DNA of 64,000 nucleotides, from contig JAHLLG010000001.1 in NCBI GenBank assembly GCA_020444275.1, positions 895,773 to 959,772 of the forward strand, written 5' to 3'. The translations under genes and the position numbers were made by a program. The notes under the pieces are model-generated. The model saw only the letters and a list, made by a program, of their open reading frames with translations. It did no database searches and was not told where the DNA came from. Below, piece by piece: positions 18,027 through 26,389 of the stretch (position 1 is the first letter of the stretch; every line of letters starts with the position of its first letter). The stretch is from Bacteroidota bacterium (GTDB lineage: Bacteria; Bacteroidota; Bacteroidia; Bacteroidales; UBA12077).

Positions 18027-18176
18027 ATGGCGAGTTCCGAAAAAGCCGAAACCTTTGGTTTCATTCTTTTTCGAGAATCCACGAAAGAAGACAAAATATT
18101 CGATTTTTTTCTTTCGGGAGTAGCTCAAGAGGTTCCATTTTTAATGGAAATAGAACAAAGATTGAAATTAAAATAA
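18027..18176 (+). other. Hairpin-rich leader with a 49-codon open frame before tRNA-Met
   Basis: The stretch between the promoter and the tRNA contains three consecutive hairpins: 18038-18073 (8-bp outer stem, small internal loop, 6-bp inner stem GAAACC/GGTTTC), 18082-18116 (8 bp, CGAAAGAA/TTCTTTCG) and 18133-18149 (6 bp, TTCCAT/ATGGAA). It is also open from an ATG at 18027 to a TAA at 18174-18176, one base before the tRNA. No known family or ribosome binding site is seen. The paired structure favours an RNA element or degenerate tRNA remnants over a peptide gene, but a leader peptide is not excluded. Confidence 0.4.
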
Positions 18177-18177
18177 T

Positions 18178-18251
18178 GGCGAGGTAGCTCAGGTGGTTAG
18201 AGCGCATGATTCATAATCATGAGGTCGCGAGTTCAAGTCTCGCTCTCGCTA
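18178..18251 (+). tRNA. tRNA-Met (CAT)
   Basis: A 74-base cloverleaf can be drawn by hand: acceptor GGCGAGG/TCTCGCT (two G-T ends), D-stem GCTC/GAGC, anticodon stem CATGA/TCATG with loop TTCATAA (anticodon CAT at 18212-18214), T-stem GCGAG/CTCGC with loop TTCAAGT, discriminator A. CCA is not encoded. The first acceptor pair is G-T, not the mismatch of initiator tRNAs, so elongator Met is preferred. A tRNA-Ile2 with modified CAT cannot be excluded by eye. Confidence 0.93.
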
Positions 18252-18259
18252 CAAAAAAG

Positions 18260-18286
18260 AAGCAAGTCAAACCGACTTGCTTTTCT
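18260..18286 (+). terminator. Terminator of tRNA-Met
   Basis: A 9-bp stem (18260-18268 with 18274-18282) and a 5-base loop, followed by a T-rich run. It starts 9 bases after the tRNA end. Confidence 0.85.
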
Positions 18287-18316
18287 ATTTTGCTTAAGAA
18301 TAACATTATTATAAAC

Positions 18317-18343
18317 CCGCTGGCGCGGACGTCCACGTCCGTG
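18317..18343. repeat. REP-like palindrome, left copy
   Basis: A GC-rich island in AT-rich DNA. It contains a 7-bp hairpin (18326-18332 with 18335-18341). Its first 14 bases, CCGCTGGCGCGGAC, recur exactly as the inverse complement at 18529-18542. Size, GC content and pairing in inverted orientation resemble REP/BIME elements. The 170 bases between the two copies hold no gene that I can see. Confidence 0.6.
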
Positions 18344-18516
18344 TAAAAGTATAATAGCTATTGAAAGCATAACAAATAAGTTATGCTTTTATAATTTCGG
18401 TAGAATTATTAACTTTAATATTGTGTCTGATAAATACAAAACTCGATACAATTGTTTGGATGTATTTTTACTAGATCATAAACCACTAATTGCAAATTGG
18501 AAATGAGAATTAATGT

Positions 18517-18542
18517 CACGGACAGCATGTCCGCGCCAGCGG
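18517..18542. repeat. REP-like palindrome, right copy
   Basis: Inverse complement of the left copy over its outer 14 bases and over CACGGAC/GTCCGTG at the inner end. The internal hairpin is GGACA-GCA-TGTCC at 18520-18532. An ATG at 18513 leads a reading frame through it into the next gene, but this extension encodes only repeat sequence. Confidence 0.6.
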
Positions 18543-18602
18543 TTGATTATAACTTTAATTTCATCAGGTATTGTAAGAAGTACTGATAATTTATATAATT
18601 TA

Positions 18603-19001
18603 ATGATTAAGAAACTAAGTACCTCACCGGCTCTTGTAACTAAAAGGCTTCTATTGTATGGTATTAAAAAGGATGTAATTAACAGTTTTAAAGCTGGAAT
18701 TACTAGTTTGTTTTTAATTAAACAAATTAATGATTTCCTTCTAAAAGGTGAGGCTTATAGAGAGGAATTAATTAACTTAACTAGTCCAGACTTTATTGAG
18801 AAATTTATTATGTATAATGAAGTTGTTGATTTTGTGATTCTAACAAGACAATTATCGGTTGAAGATTATAAGGAAAAGGTTTTGGCAATTATTACAGCTT
18901 GGAATAAAATAGATCAATCTAATAAAGGTCAGTTCCAAGAAAAGTATCCAGCTCTATTCAATCTTATTAAAGAGAAAATATCAATTTTAGAAGAGTTATA
19001 A
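18603..19001 (+). CDS. Small protein of unknown function
   Basis: 132 residues from the ATG at 18603, chosen because the 30 residues possible upstream are encoded by the REP-like repeat. The protein is predicted to be helical, charged and soluble, with no signal peptide or membrane segment; SPALVTKRLLLYGIKK and SVEDYKEKVLAIITAWNK are its clearest helices. I do not recognise a family. Its stop overlaps the start of the next gene (TAATG), so the two are translationally coupled. The pair lies among REP-like repeats and is rich in AT, which suggests an acquired cassette. Confidence 0.65.
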   Translation: MIKKLSTSPALVTKRLLLYGIKKDVINSFKAGITSLFLIKQINDFLLKGEAYREELINLTSPDFIEKFIMYNEVVDFVILTRQLSVEDYKEKVLAIITAWNKIDQSNKGQFQEKYPALFNLIKEKISILEEL

Positions 19002-19480
19002 TGAATACATTTAAAAAATCAGGATATTTACGAGCATTGTTTATAGGTCTGCCATTTGGAATTTATGCTCTTTATGTAGGATTATCAGATTTTAAAGATA
19101 TTCCACAAAAAACAGATAATTTAGTTAAAGTTTCTGGAATTATAGTTAGCCATGGTACTAAGGAATATTATGATTCAGCAGTAGACGTGCATAGAGAAGT
19201 CTATTATTTCGAACTTGATAATGGATTGGAGTATTATTCAGAATTAGAGAAGCACAAGGAATTTTTAAATAATATAAATAAAGATTGGATAAACTCTGGT
19301 ATTGAAGTTTGGATAAAAAATCAAAGTCTTTATATTAAGCAATTAAAAATTGATAATAAACTTATTATAAAATACGAACCTCCTTATTGGGTGGCTTGGT
19401 TTTTTACAATCCTAGGTGTTGTTTTTACTGGATTATCAGTTATTTATTTGATTAAATATAGTTCCGATTTTTTTAGTTAA
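19001..19480 (+). CDS. Membrane protein with two helices, unknown function
   Basis: 159 residues. Transmembrane helices lie at about 9-26 and 133-153, with a hydrophilic domain between them (about 30-128). This resembles the general layout of DUF3592-like proteins (IIVSHGTKEYY, then VYYFELDNGLEYYSELEKH), but I cannot assign the family with confidence. It is coupled to the preceding gene by a 1-base overlap, so the soluble protein and this membrane protein probably work together. Confidence 0.65.
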   Translation: MNTFKKSGYLRALFIGLPFGIYALYVGLSDFKDIPQKTDNLVKVSGIIVSHGTKEYYDSAVDVHREVYYFELDNGLEYYSELEKHKEFLNNINKDWINSGIEVWIKNQSLYIKQLKIDNKLIIKYEPPYWVAWFFTILGVVFTGLSVIYLIKYSSDFFS

Positions 19481-19491
19481 CCAGCTAGCGC

Positions 19492-19504
19492 GCGTTTTTA
19501 ACGC
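19492..19504. repeat. Small GC-rich palindrome after the two-gene cassette
   Basis: GCGTT-TTT-AACGC hairpin, preceded by the island GCTAGCGC, 12 bases after the stop of the membrane protein gene. It may act as a terminator or be a relative of the REP-like elements upstream. Confidence 0.4.
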
Positions 19505-19608
19505 ATGCAACCTTAAGTTAAGCAGAAGGTGGAATGTTTATTAGATGGCGTAGTAGAGAGCTGTGATATGATTTACAACGTAGGCATAACTTACGCAGAA
19601 CTGGGTTT

Positions 19609-19652
19609 TCTCTGTGTCCTCCGTGCATTACTCCGTGTTCTCTGTGGTAAAA
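19609..19652. repeat. Dispersed CTCTGTG/CTCCGTG repeat
   Basis: An imperfect array of CTCTGTG, CTCCGTG and CTGTGGTAAAA words. A related array with the same GTGGTAAAA end is at 46284-46328. It is non-coding and precedes the 3' end of the LacI-family gene. Confidence 0.4.
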
Positions 19653-19680
19653 GAAAATTTCAGAAAAAAATAATTAAAAA

Positions 19681-20700
19681 CTACTTCTTCCTCAAACTCG
19701 ATTTCCGAACTACCAACTCAGTATTCAAGATAGTAGTTACCGGACCGTAATTCTCATCACTTTTAATTCGTTTCAGAAGCATTCGGGCAGCGTGTTGCCC
19801 CATTTCAAATCCTTTTTGATCTATGGTAGTGAGTTCTGGGTCGGCAATATACGATATAAACGAATTAGTAAAACCGCTAATGGCCACATCATCAGGTACT
19901 TTTTTATTCATAGCTTTAACCGCTTTCATGGCACCAATCGCCGTTAAGTCGTTTACTGCAAAAATGCCGTCAATATTATTGCGTTTGCTAAGCAGTTCGG
20001 GTAATAAGCGCAATGCATGGTCGTGACTGTCGCATATTTGTATCGAAAAATCGCTAACTGGAACGTTGGCATCATTCAGTGCAGCCAGGAAACCCTCTTT
20101 TCGTTGTATACCAATTTCCAAATTTTGTGGTCCTGCCAAATGCACAATGGTTTTACAACCATTATCAATCAGGTGTTTGGTAGCTTTGTAAGCGCCGTCG
20201 AAATCGTCAACCAGCACTTTATCTGCAGTTACTTCATCGCACGACCGGTCAACAAAAACCATAGGAACACCTACGGTTTCTATGTTTTTAAAATGATCAA
20301 AATTCATGGTGGTTTTGGCCATGGTAATAATGAAACCGTCGATATTACTCGACATCAATGCCTGCACATTCTCAACCTCTTTATGGTACGATTCGTTCGA
20401 TTGTGCTATGATAATATGATATCCCTGCTCGTTGGCAATTTTTTCAATACCACTAATTACAGTAGAAAAAAAGTAGTGGATAATTTCAGGTACAATTACA
20501 CCAATAATTTTGCTCTCTTTCTGCAACAGGTTTAGCGCAACCTGGTTAGGTTTGTAGTTCAGTTTTTTAGCAAGGTCCTGAACATTTTTTTTAGTTTTTG
20601 GATTAATATCAGGATGATCCTTCAATGCCCTCGAAACCGTTGAAGGTGAGATGTGTAATATCTTTGCAATATCTTTTATCGTTACCTGATGTCCTTTCAT
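19681..20700 (-). CDS. LacI-family transcriptional regulator of the starch locus
   Basis: 339 residues. N-terminal LacI helix-turn-helix (about 5-25: VTIKDIAKILHISPSTVSRA) with the hinge helix NQVALNLLQ, then a periplasmic-binding-protein-type sensor domain (about 60-335) with GVIVPEI and DGFIITM. It faces the susC operon across a 275-base gap. A LacI-type palindrome CAAACGTTTG lies in that gap and again upstream of the MFS transporter gene at 42.9 kb, so these are its likely targets. The inducer is presumably a maltodextrin or a related sugar; this is inferred from the neighbours. Confidence 0.93.
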   Translation of the reverse strand: MKGHQVTIKDIAKILHISPSTVSRALKDHPDINPKTKKNVQDLAKKLNYKPNQVALNLLQKESKIIGVIVPEIIHYFFSTVISGIEKIANEQGYHIIIAQSNESYHKEVENVQALMSSNIDGFIITMAKTTMNFDHFKNIETVGVPMVFVDRSCDEVTADKVLVDDFDGAYKATKHLIDNGCKTIVHLAGPQNLEIGIQRKEGFLAALNDANVPVSDFSIQICDSHDHALRLLPELLSKRNNIDGIFAVNDLTAIGAMKAVKAMNKKVPDDVAISGFTNSFISYIADPELTTIDQKGFEMGQHAARMLLKRIKSDENYGPVTTILNTELVVRKSSLRKK

Positions 20701-20837
20701 ACGAAACTGTAATGTTAAATTTTCGTTATGAAGAAAAGAAAACTATTCCAATTCTCAAATAATTTAACCAAAATTTAAGAAAAAGTTCAGTTAAATAAAA
20801 AAATACGAGAAAAAAAACAATGAAGTCTAAAGTCATT

Positions 20838-20853
20838 TCGCAAACGTTTGAAA
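20838..20853. promoter_or_regulatory. LacI-type operator upstream of susC
   Basis: TCGCAAACGTTTGAAA with the perfect 10-bp palindrome CAAACGTTTG at 20841-20850, typical of LacI/GalR operators with a central CG. The same 16 bases occur at 42916-42931 in the same orientation relative to the gene. It lies 61 bases upstream of the -7 element of susC. Confidence 0.75.
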
Positions 20854-20888
20854 TAGTATCTGAACGAATCTTTCATCTTTATAAATCA

Positions 20889-20919
20889 TTGGTATTGATT
20901 GTGTTGAAATTGATATTTG
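20889..20919 (+). promoter_or_regulatory. Promoter of the susC operon
   Basis: TTG at 20889-20891, a 20-base spacer and GATATTTG at 20912-20919, which matches TAnnTTTG in seven of eight bases. The susC start codon lies 56 bases downstream. Confidence 0.5.
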
Positions 20920-20975
20920 CATGTCGAATGCCTAATTTTATCTTTAAAATTTAACCCTAATAAAATTTTAATTGC

Positions 20976-23942
20976 ATGATGAAAAAGATTCGCTTAACAT
21001 TCATTTTAATTTTCTTGCAAATTCTTATTCCGGGAATTTTGTTAGCACAATTAAAAGTAACGGGTACGGTTACTGATGCCGACGAAGGCACAACACTACC
21101 CGGTGTTACTATTCTGGAAAAGAATTCGGGGATAGGAGCAATTACAAACATTGATGGGAACTATGAAATCACAGTTCCCGAAAATTCAATTCTTGTATTC
21201 TCATACGTGGGATATGCAACACAAGAAGTAATTGTCGACGGAAGAACTGAAATCAATATTGCACTTGAAAAACAGGTGGAATATTTAGATGAGGTAGTGG
21301 TAATTGGTTATGGTCAGGTGCGAAAAGGAGACGCTACCGGGGCTATTACAACCGTATCCACACAAGACTTTAACCAGGGATCAATCACATCGCCACAGGA
21401 GCTTATTACTGGTAAAATTGCCGGTGTTTCTGTAATTTCCGAAGGTGGTGCTCCCGGAAGTAAGTCAACAATTCGAATACGTGGAGGATCATCGCTTACT
21501 GCGAGTAACGATCCACTATTTGTTATTGATGGTATGCCGGTAGAAAATACCGATATCTCGGGTATGAGTAATGTGTTAAACTCAATTAACCCTGACGATA
21601 TTGAAACGTTTACCGTATTAAAGGATGCTTCAGCAACTGCTATTTATGGTTCAAGAGCTTCGAACGGTGTTATTCTCATTACCACTAAAAAAGGTAAACT
21701 TGGCCAGAAAATGAGAGTTGATTACTCAACCAAATTTTCGGTAAGTGAAATCAAAGAAACGGTTGATGTGTTGTCTGCAAGTGAGTACAGAACTATGGTA
21801 ACTCAACTTGAAGATGATGGTACAATTTCATCCGGAGCAACTGACAGGTTAGGATCTGCAAGTACCAACTGGCAAGATGAAATTTACAAAACTGCATTTG
21901 GCCAGGAACACAACTTAGGTATTTCAGGTTCTGCGTATAACATTCCGTATAGAGTATCCGGAAGTTATTCTAATAAAGATGGTATTTTAAAAACCAGCAA
22001 TAACGAAAGAGCTACCGGTAATATCAGGTTAACACCAACATTCTTCGATGATCATTTGAAAATCGATGTTGGCGTTAAATATTCTTATATTGAAAACCGA
22101 TTTGCCGATAAAGGTGCAATTGGCGGTGCAATAAGAATGGATCCAACACAACCTATATATAATAATACAGGTTTATATGGTGGATACTTTGCATGGCTAA
22201 ATAATTCAAATACACCGAATAACCTGGCAACAAACAATCCATTGGCGCAGTTAGATTACACCTACGACGAGTCTATCGTGAACAGGTATATTGGTGATTT
22301 CCAATTACAATATAAATTCCACTTTTTACCTGATTTAAAAGCAACTGCTAAATTAGGTTATGACTATTCCGATGCTCAGGGCGATAAGGATATCGATCCA
22401 AATGCATCGTGGTACACTTATGGAAGAACAGAAATTAACAAACATTATACGCAGGAGAAAAAGAACGAACTGCTTGATTTGTACTTAAACTACGATAAAG
22501 AGTTAACCAGTATCGATAGTAAAATTGATGTTATGGGTGGTTACTCATGGCAACACTTCTGGGATGCCAACGAAGATGATATCTTATTTAAAGATGGTGA
22601 GCAAAAAAATATTGTTGGAGAAAAAGAGTATTATTTAATCTCCTTCTTTGGTAGATTAAACTATACATTTAAAGAGAGATACTTACTTACCTTTACGTTA
22701 AGAGAAGATGGATCGTCTCGTTTTTCTGAAGATAACAGATGGGGACTATTTCCATCGGTAGCATTAGCATGGCGATTATCGGAAGAAGATTTTATCAAAA
22801 ATATTGATGTAATCAGTAATCTTAAATTACGTTTAGGTTATGGTCAAACTGGTCAGCAGGATATAGGCGACAACTACTATTCATATATGCCACTGTTTGT
22901 TCTTGGCGACCAGAATGCAATGTACTCATTTGGCGATCATAGTTTCTATACATTGCGACCAAGTGGTTACGATCCAAACATTAAGTGGGAAACTACAACA
23001 ACATACAATATTGGTATCGACTTTGGCTTGTACGAAAACAGATTATATGGTTCGTTAGAACTTTATAAGCGTGAAACCGAAGATTTATTAAACGAGATTC
23101 CTGTAGCTATGGGTAGTAACTTTACCGATAAGCTGGTAACCAATGTGGGTAACCTGGAAAATACAGGTTTTGAATTATCGTTAAATGCTATTGCTTATAA
23201 CAAGAATGATATATTCTGGGAATTAGGTGCAAATTTTAGTTATAACGATAACGAAATTACCAAACTAACACAATTTGATGATCCAAATTATACAGGTGTT
23301 GATGTTGGTGATATCAGCGGTGCAACAGGAAACACTATTCAAAAGCATGTAGTGGGTTATCCAATAAATACATTCTTTGTTTACGAGCAGGTGTATGATA
23401 CAAACGGAATGCCAATTGAAGGTGCTTATGTTGACCGAAATGGAGATGGAATAATTAACGACAACGACAGGTACTTTGCTGAAAGTCCTGCCGCAAATAT
23501 GATACTTGGTTTCTCAACTCGTTTGGAATATAAAAACTTCGATTTTACATTAAACGCAAGAGCACATTTTAATAACTATGTGTACGATAACGTGAGCTCA
23601 AACAATGCGCGTTACGATAATATTTTTACAAACGACTATCTTGGAAACTTAACAACCGACATCTATAATACTGAATTTACAGCAATGCAACCAAATTCAG
23701 ATTACTATCTGCACAATGCTTCATTCTTAAAAATCGATAATATTACTTTGGGATATACATTAGATGATCTAATTAAGCCAGTAATCGATTTAGGATTAGG
23801 TTTACGAGTGTATGCTACTGTACAAAACGCATTTACATTTACCAAGTACGAAGGTCTCGATCCGGAAATACAGGGTGGTATTGATAACGATATCTATCCA
23901 AGACCACGAGTATATCTATTGGGAATAAGTGCAAGATTTTAA
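20976..23942 (+). CDS. SusC-like TonB-dependent outer membrane transporter
   Basis: 988 residues. Signal peptide (1-25, ending LLAQ), a carboxypeptidase-regulatory-like beta-sandwich (about 26-105: VTGTVTDADEGTTLPGVTI), a TonB-box-like segment and plug (about 108-230, with DEVVVIGYGQ and IRIRGGSSLTASNDPLFVIDG), then a 22-strand barrel ending in the aromatic terminus ISARF. SusC proteins import oligosaccharides across the outer membrane with energy from TonB; the SusD partner follows 21 bases later. The context (SusE/F-like proteins, three GH13 lipoproteins, maltose phosphorylase) indicates maltodextrins. MMKK allows a start one codon later. Confidence 0.95.
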   Translation: MMKKIRLTFILIFLQILIPGILLAQLKVTGTVTDADEGTTLPGVTILEKNSGIGAITNIDGNYEITVPENSILVFSYVGYATQEVIVDGRTEINIALEKQVEYLDEVVVIGYGQVRKGDATGAITTVSTQDFNQGSITSPQELITGKIAGVSVISEGGAPGSKSTIRIRGGSSLTASNDPLFVIDGMPVENTDISGMSNVLNSINPDDIETFTVLKDASATAIYGSRASNGVILITTKKGKLGQKMRVDYSTKFSVSEIKETVDVLSASEYRTMVTQLEDDGTISSGATDRLGSASTNWQDEIYKTAFGQEHNLGISGSAYNIPYRVSGSYSNKDGILKTSNNERATGNIRLTPTFFDDHLKIDVGVKYSYIENRFADKGAIGGAIRMDPTQPIYNNTGLYGGYFAWLNNSNTPNNLATNNPLAQLDYTYDESIVNRYIGDFQLQYKFHFLPDLKATAKLGYDYSDAQGDKDIDPNASWYTYGRTEINKHYTQEKKNELLDLYLNYDKELTSIDSKIDVMGGYSWQHFWDANEDDILFKDGEQKNIVGEKEYYLISFFGRLNYTFKERYLLTFTLREDGSSRFSEDNRWGLFPSVALAWRLSEEDFIKNIDVISNLKLRLGYGQTGQQDIGDNYYSYMPLFVLGDQNAMYSFGDHSFYTLRPSGYDPNIKWETTTTYNIGIDFGLYENRLYGSLELYKRETEDLLNEIPVAMGSNFTDKLVTNVGNLENTGFELSLNAIAYNKNDIFWELGANFSYNDNEITKLTQFDDPNYTGVDVGDISGATGNTIQKHVVGYPINTFFVYEQVYDTNGMPIEGAYVDRNGDGIINDNDRYFAESPAANMILGFSTRLEYKNFDFTLNARAHFNNYVYDNVSSNNARYDNIFTNDYLGNLTTDIYNTEFTAMQPNSDYYLHNASFLKIDNITLGYTLDDLIKPVIDLGLGLRVYATVQNAFTFTKYEGLDPEIQGGIDNDIYPRPRVYLLGISARF

Positions 23943-23963
23943 TAATACAAAAATTAATTTATC

Positions 23964-25571
23964 ATGAAAATAAAACATAACATAATAACTTTTATAGGAT
24001 TGTTGATCATATCCTTATTCGTTGTGTCTTGTATTAATGATCTTGATACAGAACCAATCGATAAAGATGTATTAACGCCGAATAATGTATTTTCAAGCGA
24101 TTCTGCATACTTGCAGCTACTTGCAAAATGCTATGCAGGATTAACAGTTACGGGTCAGCAAGGACCATCAGGCGACAGAGATATTTTGGTTGGCGACGAA
24201 GGTGAATCTCACTTTTTACGTCAGGTATGGATGGCTCAGGAGCTAACTACCGACGAAGCTGTAGTAGGATGGAATGATAAAACCATTAAGGATTTTCATT
24301 ATCATACATGGACAGCAGCCGACCTGTTTATTGCTGGTTTATATAACCGACTTGTTTTTGAAGTTACGATTTGTAGCGAGTTTGTTCGCAGAGCTGAAGG
24401 ACTGGAAGAGTTTCAGGTTGAAACAGCAGAAGCACGTTTCTTAAGAGCATTATCGTACTGGTACTTAATGGATTTCTTCGCAAATCCTCCATTTGTAACC
24501 GAAGATGATGATCCGGGGGCTTTCTTCCCTGAGCAAACAAACAGAGCAGCTTTATTCAACTATATTGAATCGGAACTTTTAGAGATTGAAGATATCATGT
24601 CTGAACCGGGAATGGCAGATTATGGTCGTGCCGACAGAGCCGCTGCATGGATGCTTTTGGCAAAACTCTATTTAAATGCAGAATCATATGGTATCGGACA
24701 ACAAAAGTATACTGAATGTATAACCTATTGTAATAAAATTATTGATGCCGGTTATACCTTATCAGACGAATATGCTGATTTGTTTTTAGCAGATAATGAT
24801 ATGCAGGATAACGAAATTATTTTTGCGGTTCGTCATGATGGAGCACAAACCAAATCGTGGGGTGGAACAAATTATTTGATTCATGCTGCTATTGGTGGTA
24901 CAATGCCTGATTTGTTAGATAACTTTGGTGTTGCTGCTGGTTGGGGTGGTTTAAGAACCACACAGGCACTCATTAATAAATTCTCTTTAAACAATGATTC
25001 AAGAGCTAGAACTTTTGAGGATGCCAGTAACAATAATGAACCATGGAAATCAATGGTTTATATTGGAGATCACACATTGGAGATTAACGATATTGGAAAG
25101 TTCGAGGATGGATATGCATTAGTTAAATTTAAGAATTTGACTTCTACAGGTGCGCAAGCATCAAGTGATGAGTGGACTGATACCGATTGGCCTATGTTCA
25201 GATTAGCTGATGTTTATTTGATGTATGCCGAAGCTGTTTTGCGCGGTGGTACAGGTGGAAATCTTGGAACTGCAGTGAATTATGTAAACGATATTAGAGA
25301 AAGAGCATATGGCGATAATTCAGCAAATATTACTTCAGGTGAGTTAACGTTAGACTTTATTCTAGATGAACGTGCGCGTGAGTTGTACTGGGAAGCACAT
25401 CGTAGAACAGACTTAATACGTTTCGATAAATTTACAGGTGGTAGTTATTTATGGCCATGGAAAGGAAAAGTGAAAGAAGGAACAGCAACCGACGATAAGT
25501 ATCAGTTGTTCCCAATTCCTTCATCGGATCTAAATGCAAATCCTAATTTGGAACAAAATCCTGATTATTAA
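23964..25571 (+). CDS. SusD-like starch-binding lipoprotein
   Basis: 535 residues. Lipoprotein signal with lipobox VVSC (Cys23), then the RagB/SusD fold with TPR-like helices. Characteristic segments are ETAEARFLRALSYWYLMDFF (about 153-172), the aromatic-rich binding half, and the C-terminal ERARELYWEAHRRTDLIRF followed by LFPIPSSDLNANPNLEQN. It sits on the cell surface as the lid of the SusC transporter and delivers glycans to it. Position and typical operon order fix the assignment. Confidence 0.95.
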   Translation: MKIKHNIITFIGLLIISLFVVSCINDLDTEPIDKDVLTPNNVFSSDSAYLQLLAKCYAGLTVTGQQGPSGDRDILVGDEGESHFLRQVWMAQELTTDEAVVGWNDKTIKDFHYHTWTAADLFIAGLYNRLVFEVTICSEFVRRAEGLEEFQVETAEARFLRALSYWYLMDFFANPPFVTEDDDPGAFFPEQTNRAALFNYIESELLEIEDIMSEPGMADYGRADRAAAWMLLAKLYLNAESYGIGQQKYTECITYCNKIIDAGYTLSDEYADLFLADNDMQDNEIIFAVRHDGAQTKSWGGTNYLIHAAIGGTMPDLLDNFGVAAGWGGLRTTQALINKFSLNNDSRARTFEDASNNNEPWKSMVYIGDHTLEINDIGKFEDGYALVKFKNLTSTGAQASSDEWTDTDWPMFRLADVYLMYAEAVLRGGTGGNLGTAVNYVNDIRERAYGDNSANITSGELTLDFILDERARELYWEAHRRTDLIRFDKFTGGSYLWPWKGKVKEGTATDDKYQLFPIPSSDLNANPNLEQNPDY

Positions 25572-25589
25572 AATTAAAATATTCAAGAG

Positions 25590-26369
25590 ATGAAAAAATA
25601 TAGTTTTTTAATAGTATCAATACTTTTTCTGTTTGCGTTTGTTGCATGCGAAGATGAGGACCCTACAGCTGTGATTAACCAGAATGTTGTTGAGAGCACT
25701 TTGCAGGCATTACCAAGTACAGATTATGTATTGTTAGAAGAGAATGAGACCGAAATATTCGGAGCATTTAACTGGACAGCTACAGAATATGGTGTTACTA
25801 CACCGGTTACATATACTTTAGAATTGGATACTGCAGGTAACGAATTTGCAAATCCTAAAGAGTTTCTAACTGTAATTGATGAATTAACTGATACCTTCAC
25901 TGTTAAAGAATTTAATACAGCGGTATTAAGTTACGGATTTAAACCTGCATTGGAAGTTTCTATTGAGATACGAGTTGGTGCTACAATTGGGGCCGATTAC
26001 GAAACAGTATATTCCGAACCCATTAGCTTAAATGTTACAACATTTAATGCTTTCGATCCGATTTATATGATTGGTCCTGCAGTTAGTGATTGGGATCCGG
26101 GTCAGGCGGTTGAAGTTACAGGAATAGCTGCAAATCTTTACGAAACAACCACTGAATTTACCAATGGTGGTCACTTCCGTTTCTTTAGTGAACCTTCCTG
26201 GGATGCTGAACAGTGGGGTTACGATTACTTTACCGGCGACGTTACAGAGCTGTTAGCTCCGGAAACAAGTCACGAAGACCCTAACTATAGATTCGATGGT
26301 GATACAGGAAATTACAGGATTACTGTTGATCTTGAAGCCAAGTCTATTTCAATGGTATTAGTTAATTAA
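25590..26369 (+). CDS. SusE-like outer membrane lipoprotein
   Basis: 259 residues. Lipoprotein signal with lipobox FVAC (Cys20). The N-terminal half (about 25-150) is the SusE/SusF N-terminal immunoglobulin-like domain; the C-terminal half (about 155-259) is one starch-binding-like module with AVSDWDPGQAVEV and GHFRFFSEPSW. Compared with the canonical SusE it is short, with only one binding module. It probably binds starch at the surface and helps capture it for SusCD. Confidence 0.85.
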   Translation: MKKYSFLIVSILFLFAFVACEDEDPTAVINQNVVESTLQALPSTDYVLLEENETEIFGAFNWTATEYGVTTPVTYTLELDTAGNEFANPKEFLTVIDELTDTFTVKEFNTAVLSYGFKPALEVSIEIRVGATIGADYETVYSEPISLNVTTFNAFDPIYMIGPAVSDWDPGQAVEVTGIAANLYETTTEFTNGGHFRFFSEPSWDAEQWGYDYFTGDVTELLAPETSHEDPNYRFDGDTGNYRITVDLEAKSISMVLVN

Positions 26370-26389
26370 AATTTTAAAAATTGATTACA

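Noticed and set aside
18513-18602. An upstream start that would add 30 residues to the small protein at 18603
   Set aside because: The extension is translated from the REP-like palindrome and shows no protein-like character.
26381-26389. A TTG start of the SusF-like gene
   Set aside because: The ATG three codons later gives a normal lipoprotein signal and is the better start.
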